NCBI GenBank assembly: GCA_945878355.1
Contig: CAMCTC010000015.1
Location: 1-64,000, forward strand
Length of the DNA stretch: 64,000 bases
Direction of reading: 5' to 3'
From: Bordetella parapertussis
GTDB taxonomy: Bacteria; Pseudomonadota; Gammaproteobacteria; Burkholderiales; Burkholderiaceae_C
The notes under the pieces are model-generated. The model searched no databases. It had not been told where the DNA came from and saw only the letters and a list, made by a program, of their open reading frames with translations. Positions 7,632 through 16,762 of the stretch are shown here, in pieces; the stretch's first letter is position 1, and every line of letters starts with the position of its first letter. The position numbers and the translations under genes were made by a program.

Positions 7632-9530
7632 ATGGATTTTTCCGGATTACTCGTCCAACTGCTCAACGGCTTGGCCGGCGCGTCGTCGCTGTTCCTGGTC
7701 GCGGCCGGGCTGTCGCTGATCTTCGGCGTCACGCGCGTCGTCAACTTCGCGCATGGCTCGTTTTTCATGCTGGGCGTCTACATCGCCTACAGCCTGGTGG
7801 AGCGCTTTGGCGCAGGGCTGGGCTTCTGGCCCGCGCTGGCGCTGTCGGCGCTCGCCACGGGTGCGATCGGCGCGCTGGTCGAGGTGGTCGTGCTGCGACG
7901 GATTTACCGTGCGCCCGAGTTGTTCCAACTGCTCGCGACCTTCGCGCTGGTGCTGGTGATCAAGGACGCAGCGCTGTGGCTGTGGGGGCCCGAGGATTTG
8001 CTGGGACCCCGCGCGCCGGGGCTGTCCGGTGCGGTCGACATCCTGGGCCGGCGCTTTCCCAGCTACGATTTGCTGTTGATCGTCGTCGGCCCGCTGGTGC
8101 TGGGCGCGCTGTGGCTGCTGCTCAAGCGCACCCGCTGGGGCATGCTGGTGCGCGCGGCGACGCAGGACCGCGAAATGGTCGGTGCGCTCGGCGTGAACCA
8201 GGCTTGGCTGTTCACCAGCGTGTTCGCACTCGGCGCGATGCTCGCGGGCTTGGGCGGCGCGCTGCAACTGCCGCGCGAGCCGGCTTCGCTCAACCTCGAT
8301 CTATTGACCATTGGCGACGCTTTCGTCGTCGTCGTGGTCGGCGGCATGGGCTCGATCCCGGGGGCTTATGTCGCCGCGCTGCTGATCGCCGAAATCAAGG
8401 CGATGTGCGTCGGGCTGGGCACGGTCCAGGCTTTTGGTGTCGATTTCAGTTTTTCCAAACTCACGCTGGTGGCCGAATTTCTGGTGATGGCTGTCGTGCT
8501 GGTGTGGCGGCCCTGGGGCTTGATGGGGCGGCCGCAGGCGCCCAGCCGAAACAGCGCGGCGATCGAGCCGCCGCTTCGCCCTGCGAGCCGGCTGTTGCTG
8601 GGCGCTGCCGCACTGGCGGCTGTCGGCTTGCTGCTGCTGCCGCTTGCCACGACCGGCAGCCCTTATGTCACGGTGCTCGCGATCGACTTGCTGACCGCCG
8701 CGTTGTTCGCCGCCAGCCTGCACTTCATCATGGGGCCGGCGGGTATGCATTCGTTCGGCCATGCGGCTTACTTCGGGCTGGGGGCTTACGCCGCCGCACT
8801 GCTGATGCTAAAGGCGGCTTGGCCGATGGAGGCCGCGCTCGCAGCCGCACCGCTGGCCGCTGGCTTGGGCGCAGCGGTGTTCGGATGGTTCTGCGTTCGT
8901 TTGTCGGGCGTCTACCTGGCAATGCTCACGCTCGCGTTCGCTCAGATCGTCTGGTCGGTCACCTTCCAGTGGGACGAACTCACCGGTGGCAGCAATGGTC
9001 TGACTGGCGTCTGGCCGGCAGCCTGGCTGGCCGACAAGCGTAGCTATTACTTCCTGACGCTGGCGCTGGTGGCCGGCGGCGTGCTGGCGCTGCGCCGAAT
9101 GCTGTTCTCGCCTTTCGGCTACGCGATGCGTGCTGGTCGCGACTCACCGCTGCGGGCTGACGCGATCGGCATCGACGTGCCGCGCATCCAGTGGGCGGCA
9201 TTCGTCGTCGCGGCGCTGTTTGCCGGGCTGGCCGGTTCGCTCTATGCCTTCAGCAAGGGCAGCCTGTCGCCCGACAGCCTGGGGGTGGGTAAATCGGTCG
9301 ATGGTCTGGTGATGGTCTTGCTGGGCGGGGTGCAGACGCTGGCCGGACCTGTGGTCGGCGCGGTCAGCTTCACCTGGCTGCAAGACACGGTGGCACGCAG
9401 CACCGACTACTGGCGCGCCATGCTGGGCGGCATCGTGTTGCTGCTGGTGTTGGCGTTCCCGCAAGGCATTGCGGGTTTTGTCGGCCAGCTGGCTGATCGA
9501 TTGATCGAGCGCCGCCGGAGCGGCGCATGA
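7632..9530 (+). CDS. Fused LivH-LivM ABC transporter permease
   Basis: At 632 residues this is about the sum of LivH and LivM. Residues 1-300 are LivH-like ('SLIFGVTRVVNFAHGSFFML', 'GMLVRAATQDREMVGALGVN', 'VVGGMGSIPGAYVAALLI'). Residues from about 330 are LivM-like ('AGMHSFGHAAYFGLGAYAAA', 'LSGVYLAMLTLAFAQIVWSV', 'GRDSPLRADAIGIDVPRIQW'). A proline- and arginine-rich linker joins them. Many hydrophobic helices place it in the inner membrane. It overlaps the downstream ATPase gene by ATGA, so the permease and both ATPases are co-translated. It should form the channel for the periplasmic binding protein at 5893-7092. Confidence 0.93.
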   Translation: MDFSGLLVQLLNGLAGASSLFLVAAGLSLIFGVTRVVNFAHGSFFMLGVYIAYSLVERFGAGLGFWPALALSALATGAIGALVEVVVLRRIYRAPELFQLLATFALVLVIKDAALWLWGPEDLLGPRAPGLSGAVDILGRRFPSYDLLLIVVGPLVLGALWLLLKRTRWGMLVRAATQDREMVGALGVNQAWLFTSVFALGAMLAGLGGALQLPREPASLNLDLLTIGDAFVVVVVGGMGSIPGAYVAALLIAEIKAMCVGLGTVQAFGVDFSFSKLTLVAEFLVMAVVLVWRPWGLMGRPQAPSRNSAAIEPPLRPASRLLLGAAALAAVGLLLLPLATTGSPYVTVLAIDLLTAALFAASLHFIMGPAGMHSFGHAAYFGLGAYAAALLMLKAAWPMEAALAAAPLAAGLGAAVFGWFCVRLSGVYLAMLTLAFAQIVWSVTFQWDELTGGSNGLTGVWPAAWLADKRSYYFLTLALVAGGVLALRRMLFSPFGYAMRAGRDSPLRADAIGIDVPRIQWAAFVVAALFAGLAGSLYAFSKGSLSPDSLGVGKSVDGLVMVLLGGVQTLAGPVVGAVSFTWLQDTVARSTDYWRAMLGGIVLLLVLAFPQGIAGFVGQLADRLIERRRSGA

Positions 9531-10294
9531 GCTTGCTCAGCGTCACCGGTCTAGGCAAGTCCTTCGGCGGCAACCGTGCCGTCGATGGCATCGATTTTTC
9601 GGTTGCACCGGGCGAGTTGCTCGCGCTGATTGGCCCCAACGGCGCGGGCAAATCGACGACCTTCAACATGGTCAACGGCCAACTCAAGGCCGACACGGGT
9701 TCGATCCGTCTGGATGGCCAGGAGTTGATCGGTCGCAAGCCGCGCGAGATCTGGAAGCTCGGCGTGGGCCGTACTTTCCAGATCGCCGAGACCTTTGCCT
9801 CTCTGACCGTGGTCGAGAACGTGCAGATGGCGCTAATCTCGGCCGACGCCCGCTTGTTCTCGTTCTGGCGCCGGGCGGCGGCCTATCGCCGCGCTGATGC
9901 GCTGGCCTTGCTCGACCAAGTCGGCATGGCGCCGCAGGCCGACCGACCCTGCAGCGTGCTGGCCTACGGCGATGTCAAGCGGGTCGAGCTGGCGATCGCG
10001 CTGGCCAACAACCCGAAGCTGCTGCTGATGGACGAGCCCACCGCCGGCATGGCGCCGGCCGAGCGCCATGCGTTGATGGCATTGACCAAGCGTCTGGTGG
10101 TCGAGCGTGGCCTGGGCGTGTTGTTCACTGAGCACAGCATGGACGTGGTGTTCGCCCATGCTGACCGGCTGATCGTGCTGGCGCGCGGTCGCTTGATCGC
10201 GCAGGGCCGGCCGGCCGAGATCCGTGACGACCCGCAGGTCCAGGCGGTCTACTTTGGCAGTGGCAAGACCTTCGAGAAGGAGGGCGGCGCATGA
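9527..10294 (+). CDS. livG: ABC transporter ATP-binding protein, LivG type
   Basis: This 255-residue ATPase has Walker A GPNGAGKST (residues 36-44), a Walker B with catalytic Glu in LLLMDEPTAGM and a downstream switch His (TEHSMDVVF). The signature motif region reads 'SVLAYGDVKRVELA', where the usual LSxGQ is replaced by LAYGD, as is common in LivG proteins. It overlaps the permease by 4 bp (ATGA) and the LivF-type gene by 4 bp. It powers the same importer. Confidence 0.93.
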   Translation: MSLLSVTGLGKSFGGNRAVDGIDFSVAPGELLALIGPNGAGKSTTFNMVNGQLKADTGSIRLDGQELIGRKPREIWKLGVGRTFQIAETFASLTVVENVQMALISADARLFSFWRRAAAYRRADALALLDQVGMAPQADRPCSVLAYGDVKRVELAIALANNPKLLLMDEPTAGMAPAERHALMALTKRLVVERGLGVLFTEHSMDVVFAHADRLIVLARGRLIAQGRPAEIRDDPQVQAVYFGSGKTFEKEGGA

Positions 10295-11028
10295 ACCCAG
10301 TGAACGAGGTCTTGCTCGAAGCCAAGCGGCTGTCAGCCTGGTACGGTGCGGCGCAAATCTTGTTCGACGTCGACCTGCAGGTGCGGCGCGGCGAGGTGGT
10401 CGCGCTGATGGGGCGCAACGGCGCGGGCAAGAGCACCACGCTCAAGGCCTTGATGGGTATGCTGGCGCGGCGCGACGGCCAAGTGAGCTTCATGGGCCGC
10501 GACATCAGCAGTGCCGAGCCGCATGTGATCTCCCGCGCCGGTCTCGGTTTCGTGCCGGAGGACAGACGCATCTTCGCCGACCTGACTGTGTTGGAAAACC
10601 TCGAGGTCGCGCGCCAGCCGCCGCGGCGTTGGCCCGACGGCAGTGCTGCGCCGAGCTGGACCCCTGCAGCCTTGTTCGAGCTGTTTCCCAACCTCGGCGA
10701 GATGCCCGACCGTCCTGGAGCGCGCATCAGCGGCGGCGAGCAGCAGATGCTCACGGTCGCAAGAACCCTGATGGGCAATCCCTTGCTGGTGCTGCTAGAC
10801 GAGCCCAGCGAGGGTGTCGCGCCGCTGATCGTCGAGCAGATGGTGCGGATGATCCTGGCGCTCAAGCGCCAGGGCGTCAGCATTCTGCTGTCCGAGCAGA
10901 ACATGCACTTCGCCGAGCTGGTGTCTGACCGTGCCTATGTGCTCGAGAAAGGCCAGATTCGCCACCAGGCCACGATGGCCGATCTGGCTGCGAACGAAGA
11001 GGTGCGCAGGGCGTACCTGTCGATGTGA
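10291..11028 (+). CDS. livF: ABC transporter ATP-binding protein, LivF type
   Basis: The 245-residue product has Walker A GRNGAGKST (residues 41-49), signature ISGGEQQML, Walker B LLVLLDEPSEGVAP and the LivF-like 'LGFVPEDRRIFADLTVLENL' segment. The start overlaps livG by ATGA. It completes a five-component type I importer (binding protein, fused permease, two ATPases). The 2Fe-2S subunit gene of the hydroxylase follows 7 bp later, tying import and the first oxidation step into one transcription unit. Confidence 0.93.
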   Translation: MNPVNEVLLEAKRLSAWYGAAQILFDVDLQVRRGEVVALMGRNGAGKSTTLKALMGMLARRDGQVSFMGRDISSAEPHVISRAGLGFVPEDRRIFADLTVLENLEVARQPPRRWPDGSAAPSWTPAALFELFPNLGEMPDRPGARISGGEQQMLTVARTLMGNPLLVLLDEPSEGVAPLIVEQMVRMILALKRQGVSILLSEQNMHFAELVSDRAYVLEKGQIRHQATMADLAANEEVRRAYLSM

Positions 11029-11035
11029 GTCATCC

Positions 11036-11578
11036 ATGGTTCAGCCGGCAACGCGACCGATCCCCCCATCGATAGCCCTGCGGGTGAACGGCCGGATCGA
11101 ACACCTGGCCGTGGACGGCGCGGTGCCGCTGCTGACCGTGCTGCGCAACGACCTGGGGTACAACGGCCCGAAGTACGGCTGCGGCCTCGGTCAGTGCGGT
11201 GCCTGCATGGTGCTGGTGGACGGCGTGGCCGCGCGTGCCTGCGCGATCCCGCTGGCCGGGGTCGCGGGGCGCGAGGTGATCACGCTAGAAGGCCTGGGCC
11301 GCCTCGCCGGGCTTTGCACCTCAGCTGACGAACTGCACCCTGTGCAAAAAGCCTTCATCGCGACCCAGGCCGCGCAGTGCGGCTACTGCCTCAACGGCAT
11401 GATCATCGCCACCGTCGCGCTGCTGCGTCGCCATCCGCGGCCCACCGAGGCGCAGGCGCGGTCTGCGCTGTCGCACAACCTGTGCCGCTGCGGCAGCCAT
11501 CTCGAGATTCTGGCTGCGGTGCAGCTTGCGGCGCAGTGGATGGCCGAATCGTCGCCAGCGTCGGACCCTGCGCTGTGA
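11036..11578 (+). CDS. nicA: Molybdenum hydroxylase small subunit, 2x[2Fe-2S] (NicA-like)
   Basis: This 180-residue protein has the two-domain layout of xanthine-dehydrogenase-family iron-sulfur subunits: a plant-ferredoxin motif (CGLGQCGACMVLVDG...RAC) and a helical second cluster motif (QCGYCLNGM...NLCRCGSH). It relays electrons from the molybdenum site in the next gene product to its cytochrome c domain. The GTG of the large subunit overlaps its stop. The nearest characterised arrangement is NicAB nicotinate hydroxylase of Pseudomonas putida, in which NicA is the separate Fe-S subunit and NicB carries molybdopterin plus cytochrome domains. Isoquinoline 1-oxidoreductase-type substrates remain possible. 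Confidence 0.85.
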   Translation: MVQPATRPIPPSIALRVNGRIEHLAVDGAVPLLTVLRNDLGYNGPKYGCGLGQCGACMVLVDGVAARACAIPLAGVAGREVITLEGLGRLAGLCTSADELHPVQKAFIATQAAQCGYCLNGMIIATVALLRRHPRPTEAQARSALSHNLCRCGSHLEILAAVQLAAQWMAESSPASDPAL

Positions 11579-14500
11579 TCGCGTCGCCCCGCGTCTGGCG
11601 CAGCCGCGCCGATTTCCGCGCCGCGCCCGATGCGCTGCTGGTGCTGCGCCAGCCACCGGTGCCGCCGCCGCCGACCCCGGGCCAGCCGGCCATCGTCGGG
11701 GCCAATCCGGCCGAGGGGCTGGAGGTCTTGCTCGCGCTGTACGCCGCTGGCGGCGGCCGGGCCGCGGCGATCGCGCTGGTCGGCCATGTCGACCTGGGCA
11801 CCGGCATCGCGACGGCCTATGGCCAGATCGCTGCCGAGGAGCTTGACCTTGCGCCCGACCAGGTCCAAGTGATCCTGGGCGACACGGCGCGCGCGCCCAA
11901 CCAGGGCCCGACGATCGCAAGCACCTCGATCCAGCGCCATGCCGAGCCTTTGCGCCTGGCCGCAGCCCAGGCCAGGGCCTGGTTGGTTGCCGAGGCCGCC
12001 GCGCGCTGGGGCCTGCGGGCGCAGGACTTGCGCAGCGCCGACGGCGTGCTGCACGCACCCGATGGCCGCCGGCTGGCTTACGCGGAGCTGCTGGTCGGCC
12101 GCCATGTCGAGTTGATGCTCGACGACGCGACCGTCACCAAGCCTGAAGCCGATTACCGGGTGGTCGGGCGCTCGATCCCGCGCATCGACCTGACGGTCAA
12201 GGCCAGCGGGGGCGATGTCTATGTCCACGACATGCGGCTGCCCGGCATGTTGCACGGCCGGGTGCTGCGCCCGCCCTATGCCGGGGTAGACGCCGGCGAT
12301 TTCGTTGGCCGATCGCTGCTGAGCGTCGACGAGGCCTCGATCGCCCAGCTGCCGGGCATCGAAAAGCTGGTCGTGATCGGCGACTTCATCGGCATCGTCG
12401 CCGAGCGCGAAGAGCAGGCCGAGGCTGCGGTCCATGCGCTGGCGGTGACCTGGGCGCCATTCACCCCGCTGCCGCCGCTGGCCGATCTGGCCCAGGCGAT
12501 CAGCGCCCACCCCAGCCGACCGCGGATGGTGGCGCAGCATGGCGATGTCGAGTCGGCACTGGACCAGGCGACGCAGCGCCTAGACCGCAGCTATGTCTGG
12601 CCTTACCAGATGCACGCGTCGATCGGACCGTCTTGCGCGCTGGCCGACTGGCGTGGCGATGGGCCTGATGCGCAGGCCACGGTCTGGACCGGCAGCCAGA
12701 ACCCGCATGTGCTGCGCGCCGACCTCGCACTGCTCACCGGTCTGGCCGACACCGCGATCGAGGTGATCCGGCTCGAAGCATCGGGCTGCTACGGTCGCAA
12801 CAGCGCCGACGACGTGGCCGCCGATGCGCTGCTGCTGTCGCGCGCGGTGGGTCGACCGGTGCGGGTGCAGCTCAGCCGCGAGCAAGAACACGCGTGGGAG
12901 CCCAAGGGCGCGGCCCAGCTGATGCAGGTGCGCGGCGGGTTGGCAGCGGATGGCTCGCCTGCGGGTTACGACTTCGCCACCAGCTACCCGAGCAACGGCG
13001 CGCCGACGCTGGCCTTGCTGCTGACCGGCAAGGTCTCGGCTGTTGCGCAGGCCTACGAAATGGGCGACCGCACGTCGGTGCCGCCTTATGCCTATGCCCA
13101 CCAGCGCATCACTGTCAACGACATGGCGCCTATCCTGCGCGCCAGCTGGTTGCGCGGCGTCTCGGCGTTGCCCAACGCCTTCGCCCACGAGAGCCACATC
13201 GACGAGCTCGCCAGCGCTGCCGGTGTCGACCCGGTGGCCTACCGCTTGCGCTACCTGCACGACGATCGCGCTGCCGAGTTGGTTCGCGCCACCGCGGCCA
13301 AGGCCGGCTGGTTGCCGCACAGCGCGCCGCAATTGCGTGCATCGGATGGCGATTGGCTGCAAGGCCAGGGCTTTGCCTATGCCCGCTACATCCACAGCAA
13401 GTTCCCTGGTTTCGGCGCGGCCTGGGCGGCCTGGGTTGCCGATGTGCAGGTCAACCGAGTCACCGGCGAGGTGCATGTCGCGCGGGTGGTGGTGGGCCAC
13501 GACGCCGGGCTGATGATCAACCCCAAGGGCGTCGAGCAGCAAGTCCACGGCAATGTGTTGCAGACCACCAGCCGCGCGCTGATGGAGCAGGTCCGGGTTG
13601 ACCCGGTCACGCGCACGGTGGCAAGCCGGGAGTGGGGCAGCTACCCGATCCTGAGCTTCCGAGAGGTGCCGGTGGTCGAGGTGATGCTGATGCCAAGGCC
13701 CGGCGAAGCGCCGCTGGGTGTCGGTGAATCGGCCTCGGTGCCGGGCACTGCAGCGATCGCCAACGCGATCTTCGACGCCACCGGCGTTCGATTCCGCAAC
13801 CCACCGTTCACGCCCGAGGTGGTTCGTGCGGCGCTCAACCCCTTGCCGCCTCCCGCCGCGCCCACGGTTCCGATCGCAGAGGTGGTGGCGATGGCAAATG
13901 ACCCGCAGCGCCGTCGCAAGCCGCGCTGGGCGCTGGCGGGTGCGATCGCCACCGGGCTGGTCGGGCTGGCGGCGGCAGCGCTGGGTTGGCGAACCGCGAT
14001 CGCGCCGGTGCAGGCCAGCGCGAGCGGTGTCTACAGCGCTGCGCTGGTCGCGCGTGGCCAGCAGCTCGCGGCGGTCGGTAACTGCGTGGCATGCCACACC
14101 GCCGAAGGCAGGCTGCCGGGTGCCGGCGGCCGAGCGCTGGCCACACCCTTTGGCACGGTCTACAGCACCAACCTGACGCCGGATGCAGCCACCGGCATCG
14201 GCCGCTGGTCGTTCTCGGCCTTCCAGCGCGCGATGCGCGAAGGCTTGTCGCGCGACGGCAGCCACCTCTACCCGGCTTTCCCCTACACGGCTTTCACGCA
14301 GACCAGCGACGAGGACTTGACGGCGCTCTACGCTTGGCTGATGTCACGCCCGGCGGTCGCGGCCAGCGTGCCCAAGACCCGGTTGGTTTGGCCTTTCAAC
14401 TGGCGAGCGCTGATGGGTCTGTGGAACGCGGTCTACCTGCAACCCGGCCCGGTCGCGTTGACCGTGCCGCGCAGCGCGCAGTGGCAGCGCGGCGCTGAAC

Positions 14501-15198
14501 TCGTCAATGGCCTGGGCCACTGCAGCGCCTGCCACACGCCGCGTGACGCCTTGGGCGGTGAACGCGCCAGCCGGTCCTACCTGGCCGGTGCGTTGGTCGA
14601 TGGCTGGGAGGCGCCGCCGCTGGGCGCGCTGAGCCGATCGCCACTGCGCTGGACCGAGGCCGCGATGCTGCAATACCTGCGACAGGGCCACCACCCCGAG
14701 CACGGCATCGCCGGCGGATCGATGGCCGAGGTGGTGCGTGGGCTGGCCGGTGCGGCCGAGTCCGATCTGCAGGCGATGGCGCATTACCTGGTGTCGCTGC
14801 AGCCCGACCGCGCGCCGATATTGGCTGCGACGCTGGTGGCGCAGGCCGCAGCGCGTGCCGCTGCGCTGCCGGGCCCGGCCCAGCGATTGTTCGAATCGGC
14901 CTGCGGTGCTTGCCACCACGACGGTGACGGCCCCGAGGTGCTGGGGCTGAACCAGCCGCTCGCGCTCAACACCAATCTGCACAGCGAGCGGCCCGACAAC
15001 CTGATCCGCACGGTGCTCGACGGCATCTGGCAGCCGGCCTATGTCGCGATCGGCCACATGCCGGCTTTCGGTCGGGCGCTGGACGACCAGCAGATCGCCG
15101 AACTCGCTGCGTACTTGCGACTGCGCTTCGCCCCCGACCGGCCAGCCTGGACCGACTTGGCTGGCGTGGTGGCCAGGCTGCGCGAGGCGGGCCGCTAA
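11575..15198 (+). CDS. nicB: Molybdopterin hydroxylase large subunit fused to tri-haem cytochrome c (NicB-like)
   Basis: This 1207-residue fusion starts at a GTG overlapping the nicA stop. Residues 1-760 are a xanthine-dehydrogenase-type molybdopterin domain; Glu718 in GVGESASVPG sits where the family's catalytic Glu is found. A hydrophobic segment (about 782-805) could anchor the protein. The C-terminus has three haem c motifs, CVACH (837), CSACH (983) and CGACH (1110). The domain order and length match NicB of P. putida nicotinate hydroxylase, which passes electrons to the respiratory chain instead of to NAD or O2. Predicted reaction: water-derived hydroxylation of an N-heterocycle such as nicotinate to 6-hydroxynicotinate. 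The substrate is inferred from the neighbouring reductase. Confidence 0.85.
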   Translation: MIASPRVWRSRADFRAAPDALLVLRQPPVPPPPTPGQPAIVGANPAEGLEVLLALYAAGGGRAAAIALVGHVDLGTGIATAYGQIAAEELDLAPDQVQVILGDTARAPNQGPTIASTSIQRHAEPLRLAAAQARAWLVAEAAARWGLRAQDLRSADGVLHAPDGRRLAYAELLVGRHVELMLDDATVTKPEADYRVVGRSIPRIDLTVKASGGDVYVHDMRLPGMLHGRVLRPPYAGVDAGDFVGRSLLSVDEASIAQLPGIEKLVVIGDFIGIVAEREEQAEAAVHALAVTWAPFTPLPPLADLAQAISAHPSRPRMVAQHGDVESALDQATQRLDRSYVWPYQMHASIGPSCALADWRGDGPDAQATVWTGSQNPHVLRADLALLTGLADTAIEVIRLEASGCYGRNSADDVAADALLLSRAVGRPVRVQLSREQEHAWEPKGAAQLMQVRGGLAADGSPAGYDFATSYPSNGAPTLALLLTGKVSAVAQAYEMGDRTSVPPYAYAHQRITVNDMAPILRASWLRGVSALPNAFAHESHIDELASAAGVDPVAYRLRYLHDDRAAELVRATAAKAGWLPHSAPQLRASDGDWLQGQGFAYARYIHSKFPGFGAAWAAWVADVQVNRVTGEVHVARVVVGHDAGLMINPKGVEQQVHGNVLQTTSRALMEQVRVDPVTRTVASREWGSYPILSFREVPVVEVMLMPRPGEAPLGVGESASVPGTAAIANAIFDATGVRFRNPPFTPEVVRAALNPLPPPAAPTVPIAEVVAMANDPQRRRKPRWALAGAIATGLVGLAAAALGWRTAIAPVQASASGVYSAALVARGQQLAAVGNCVACHTAEGRLPGAGGRALATPFGTVYSTNLTPDAATGIGRWSFSAFQRAMREGLSRDGSHLYPAFPYTAFTQTSDEDLTALYAWLMSRPAVAASVPKTRLVWPFNWRALMGLWNAVYLQPGPVALTVPRSAQWQRGAELVNGLGHCSACHTPRDALGGERASRSYLAGALVDGWEAPPLGALSRSPLRWTEAAMLQYLRQGHHPEHGIAGGSMAEVVRGLAGAAESDLQAMAHYLVSLQPDRAPILAATLVAQAAARAAALPGPAQRLFESACGACHHDGDGPEVLGLNQPLALNTNLHSERPDNLIRTVLDGIWQPAYVAIGHMPAFGRALDDQQIAELAAYLRLRFAPDRPAWTDLAGVVARLREAGR

Positions 15199-15216
15199 AG
15201 CCTGCGCCAGCAGGTC

Positions 15217-16698
15217 TCAGCGACCGACTTGGCCGAAAGCCACTGCCCAGGTCAGCGACGCGACCGGGCTGGAGCCGCCGCCGCGCAGCGATGCTGCACG
15301 TCCGAGACCCAGCCGCCATTGCTGAGCGCTGCCCACAGGTGCCAGGCCGGCCCATATCAGGCCCTGGACGATCGCGCCGCTGACGCCTTGAACCCCGGCA
15401 CCGCCCGCACCGCCGACCAACAATTCGGCGCCGACTTGCCAAGGCGCGGGCAGCGAGGTGCTGGCCCAGCCGGCACCGATCAGGCCGACCGAGTAAGCGC
15501 CGGCCTGGCCGCCATAAGCGCTGTGCGCCTGGGCGCTGGCATAGAGCTCGGGCGTCAGCCAGCGGTTCAGGATCAGACCCAGGGTCTGGATCGATGGCTT
15601 GCTGCCGTCGCGACGCGCCACGTCGAACATCTTCTGCAGGCTGCCCGCCCATTCGGTGCGCACGACGGTGCCGCTGCGTCCGGGCGTGGAGGGCAGGGCG
15701 GCCGGCTCGAGGTCGGTGGCAATCCAGAGCTCGGTGACATGCCCGCGCAAGCCCGGGGCCGGTCCTTGGATCCGACCGAACGAGGCGCCAGCCTCCCAGC
15801 CTGGTGCCAGTTTTGCGCTCAGCGTGCCTTCGAGTCTGGCCATCAAGCCGCCGCCCGTGGGGACACCGCCGCCGCCGCCCAAGCCGAGGCTGGCACGTGC
15901 GCCCAAGCGCAATCGCTCTCCCAAGGACAGCTCGCGGCCGACAAAGCCCAGAATTTCCATGTAACCGGCGACGTCCTGCCGCACTGCGGCAGCGGCCGAC
16001 AGGCCCCAGAGATCGCCTTGGTCGTTCAGGCGCTGTGCCGCCCGAGCGCCGACCAGCGGGAAGTCCATCGCCTGGGCAGCGCCGCGCAGCCGGACCTGCG
16101 TGTGGGTCAGCGCGACCTGGTCGAAACCCAGCCCGCTGCGCTGTTCGGCTGGCACCCGTTCGCCGACCCGGCCCAGCGCCTGAACTCTGAAGTCTGTCTG
16201 CCACTGTGCGACCAGACCGACCTGCTGGCTGCGGATCGCGGTGCCAGGAAACTGCACCGCCGACACCGACAAGCCCGCGCGCAGTGGGCCGAAATCCTGT
16301 AGCAGCGAGATCGACGGCCGCAGCATCAAACCATTGCCCACCGGCGCACCGGCGCCGCCGCCGCCGCCCACAGCCAGGCCGGCGAGCAGTTCCAGATCCG
16401 GTCTCAAGGTCCAGCGTTGCTGCAGCTCGGCACCCAGCACGAACAGGCCGCCGCGTTGACCGCTGGCCGCGCCGTAGACCACCGGGCCGAGCCAGATGCC
16501 TGGCCGCAGCTCGAACAAGACCTCAGCGGCGGCCAGCCCCATGCGTTCTCGGCCGGGCAGCTTGAGGGACTCGAAGCCGGTCAGCACCGACACCGGCATG
16601 GCCGAGCCGGCTTCGTTGGCCTGGGCTGGCAGCCCGCACAGCAGGGCCGATGCCAGCGCCAACGACCGGGTCCAGGTCTTGCCGGCGGTCGAGGTCAT
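15217..16698 (-). CDS. Putative secreted/outer-membrane glycine-rich protein, unknown function
   Basis: I do not recognise this 493-residue protein. It begins with a signal peptide (about residues 1-27, ending CGLPAQANEAG). The rest alternates hydrophobic and polar residues with frequent aromatic ends, as in an outer-membrane beta-barrel. Three glycine stretches (VGGGGGAGAPVGNGL, LGGGGGVPTGGGL and VGGAGGAGV) sit in similar contexts about 170 residues apart, suggesting internal duplication. The C-terminus (...LTWAVAFGQVGR) does not end in the usual Phe. It is convergent with nicB, 18 bp away, and 64 bp downstream of the AEC permease gene on the same strand. Confidence 0.6.
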   Translation of the reverse strand: MTSTAGKTWTRSLALASALLCGLPAQANEAGSAMPVSVLTGFESLKLPGRERMGLAAAEVLFELRPGIWLGPVVYGAASGQRGGLFVLGAELQQRWTLRPDLELLAGLAVGGGGGAGAPVGNGLMLRPSISLLQDFGPLRAGLSVSAVQFPGTAIRSQQVGLVAQWQTDFRVQALGRVGERVPAEQRSGLGFDQVALTHTQVRLRGAAQAMDFPLVGARAAQRLNDQGDLWGLSAAAAVRQDVAGYMEILGFVGRELSLGERLRLGARASLGLGGGGGVPTGGGLMARLEGTLSAKLAPGWEAGASFGRIQGPAPGLRGHVTELWIATDLEPAALPSTPGRSGTVVRTEWAGSLQKMFDVARRDGSKPSIQTLGLILNRWLTPELYASAQAHSAYGGQAGAYSVGLIGAGWASTSLPAPWQVGAELLVGGAGGAGVQGVSGAIVQGLIWAGLAPVGSAQQWRLGLGRAASLRGGGSSPVASLTWAVAFGQVGR

Positions 16699-16762
16699 GG
16701 TAGGTCCAATTGTTGAGGGTTTGATAAGGGCCGAGAACGCAAGTTCTGGATGGATTGGGTGT

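Noticed and set aside
12580..14265. 561-codon open frame on the - strand
   Set aside because: Antisense to the nicB-like gene, Gln/Arg/His-rich, no family resemblance; the + strand product is unambiguous.
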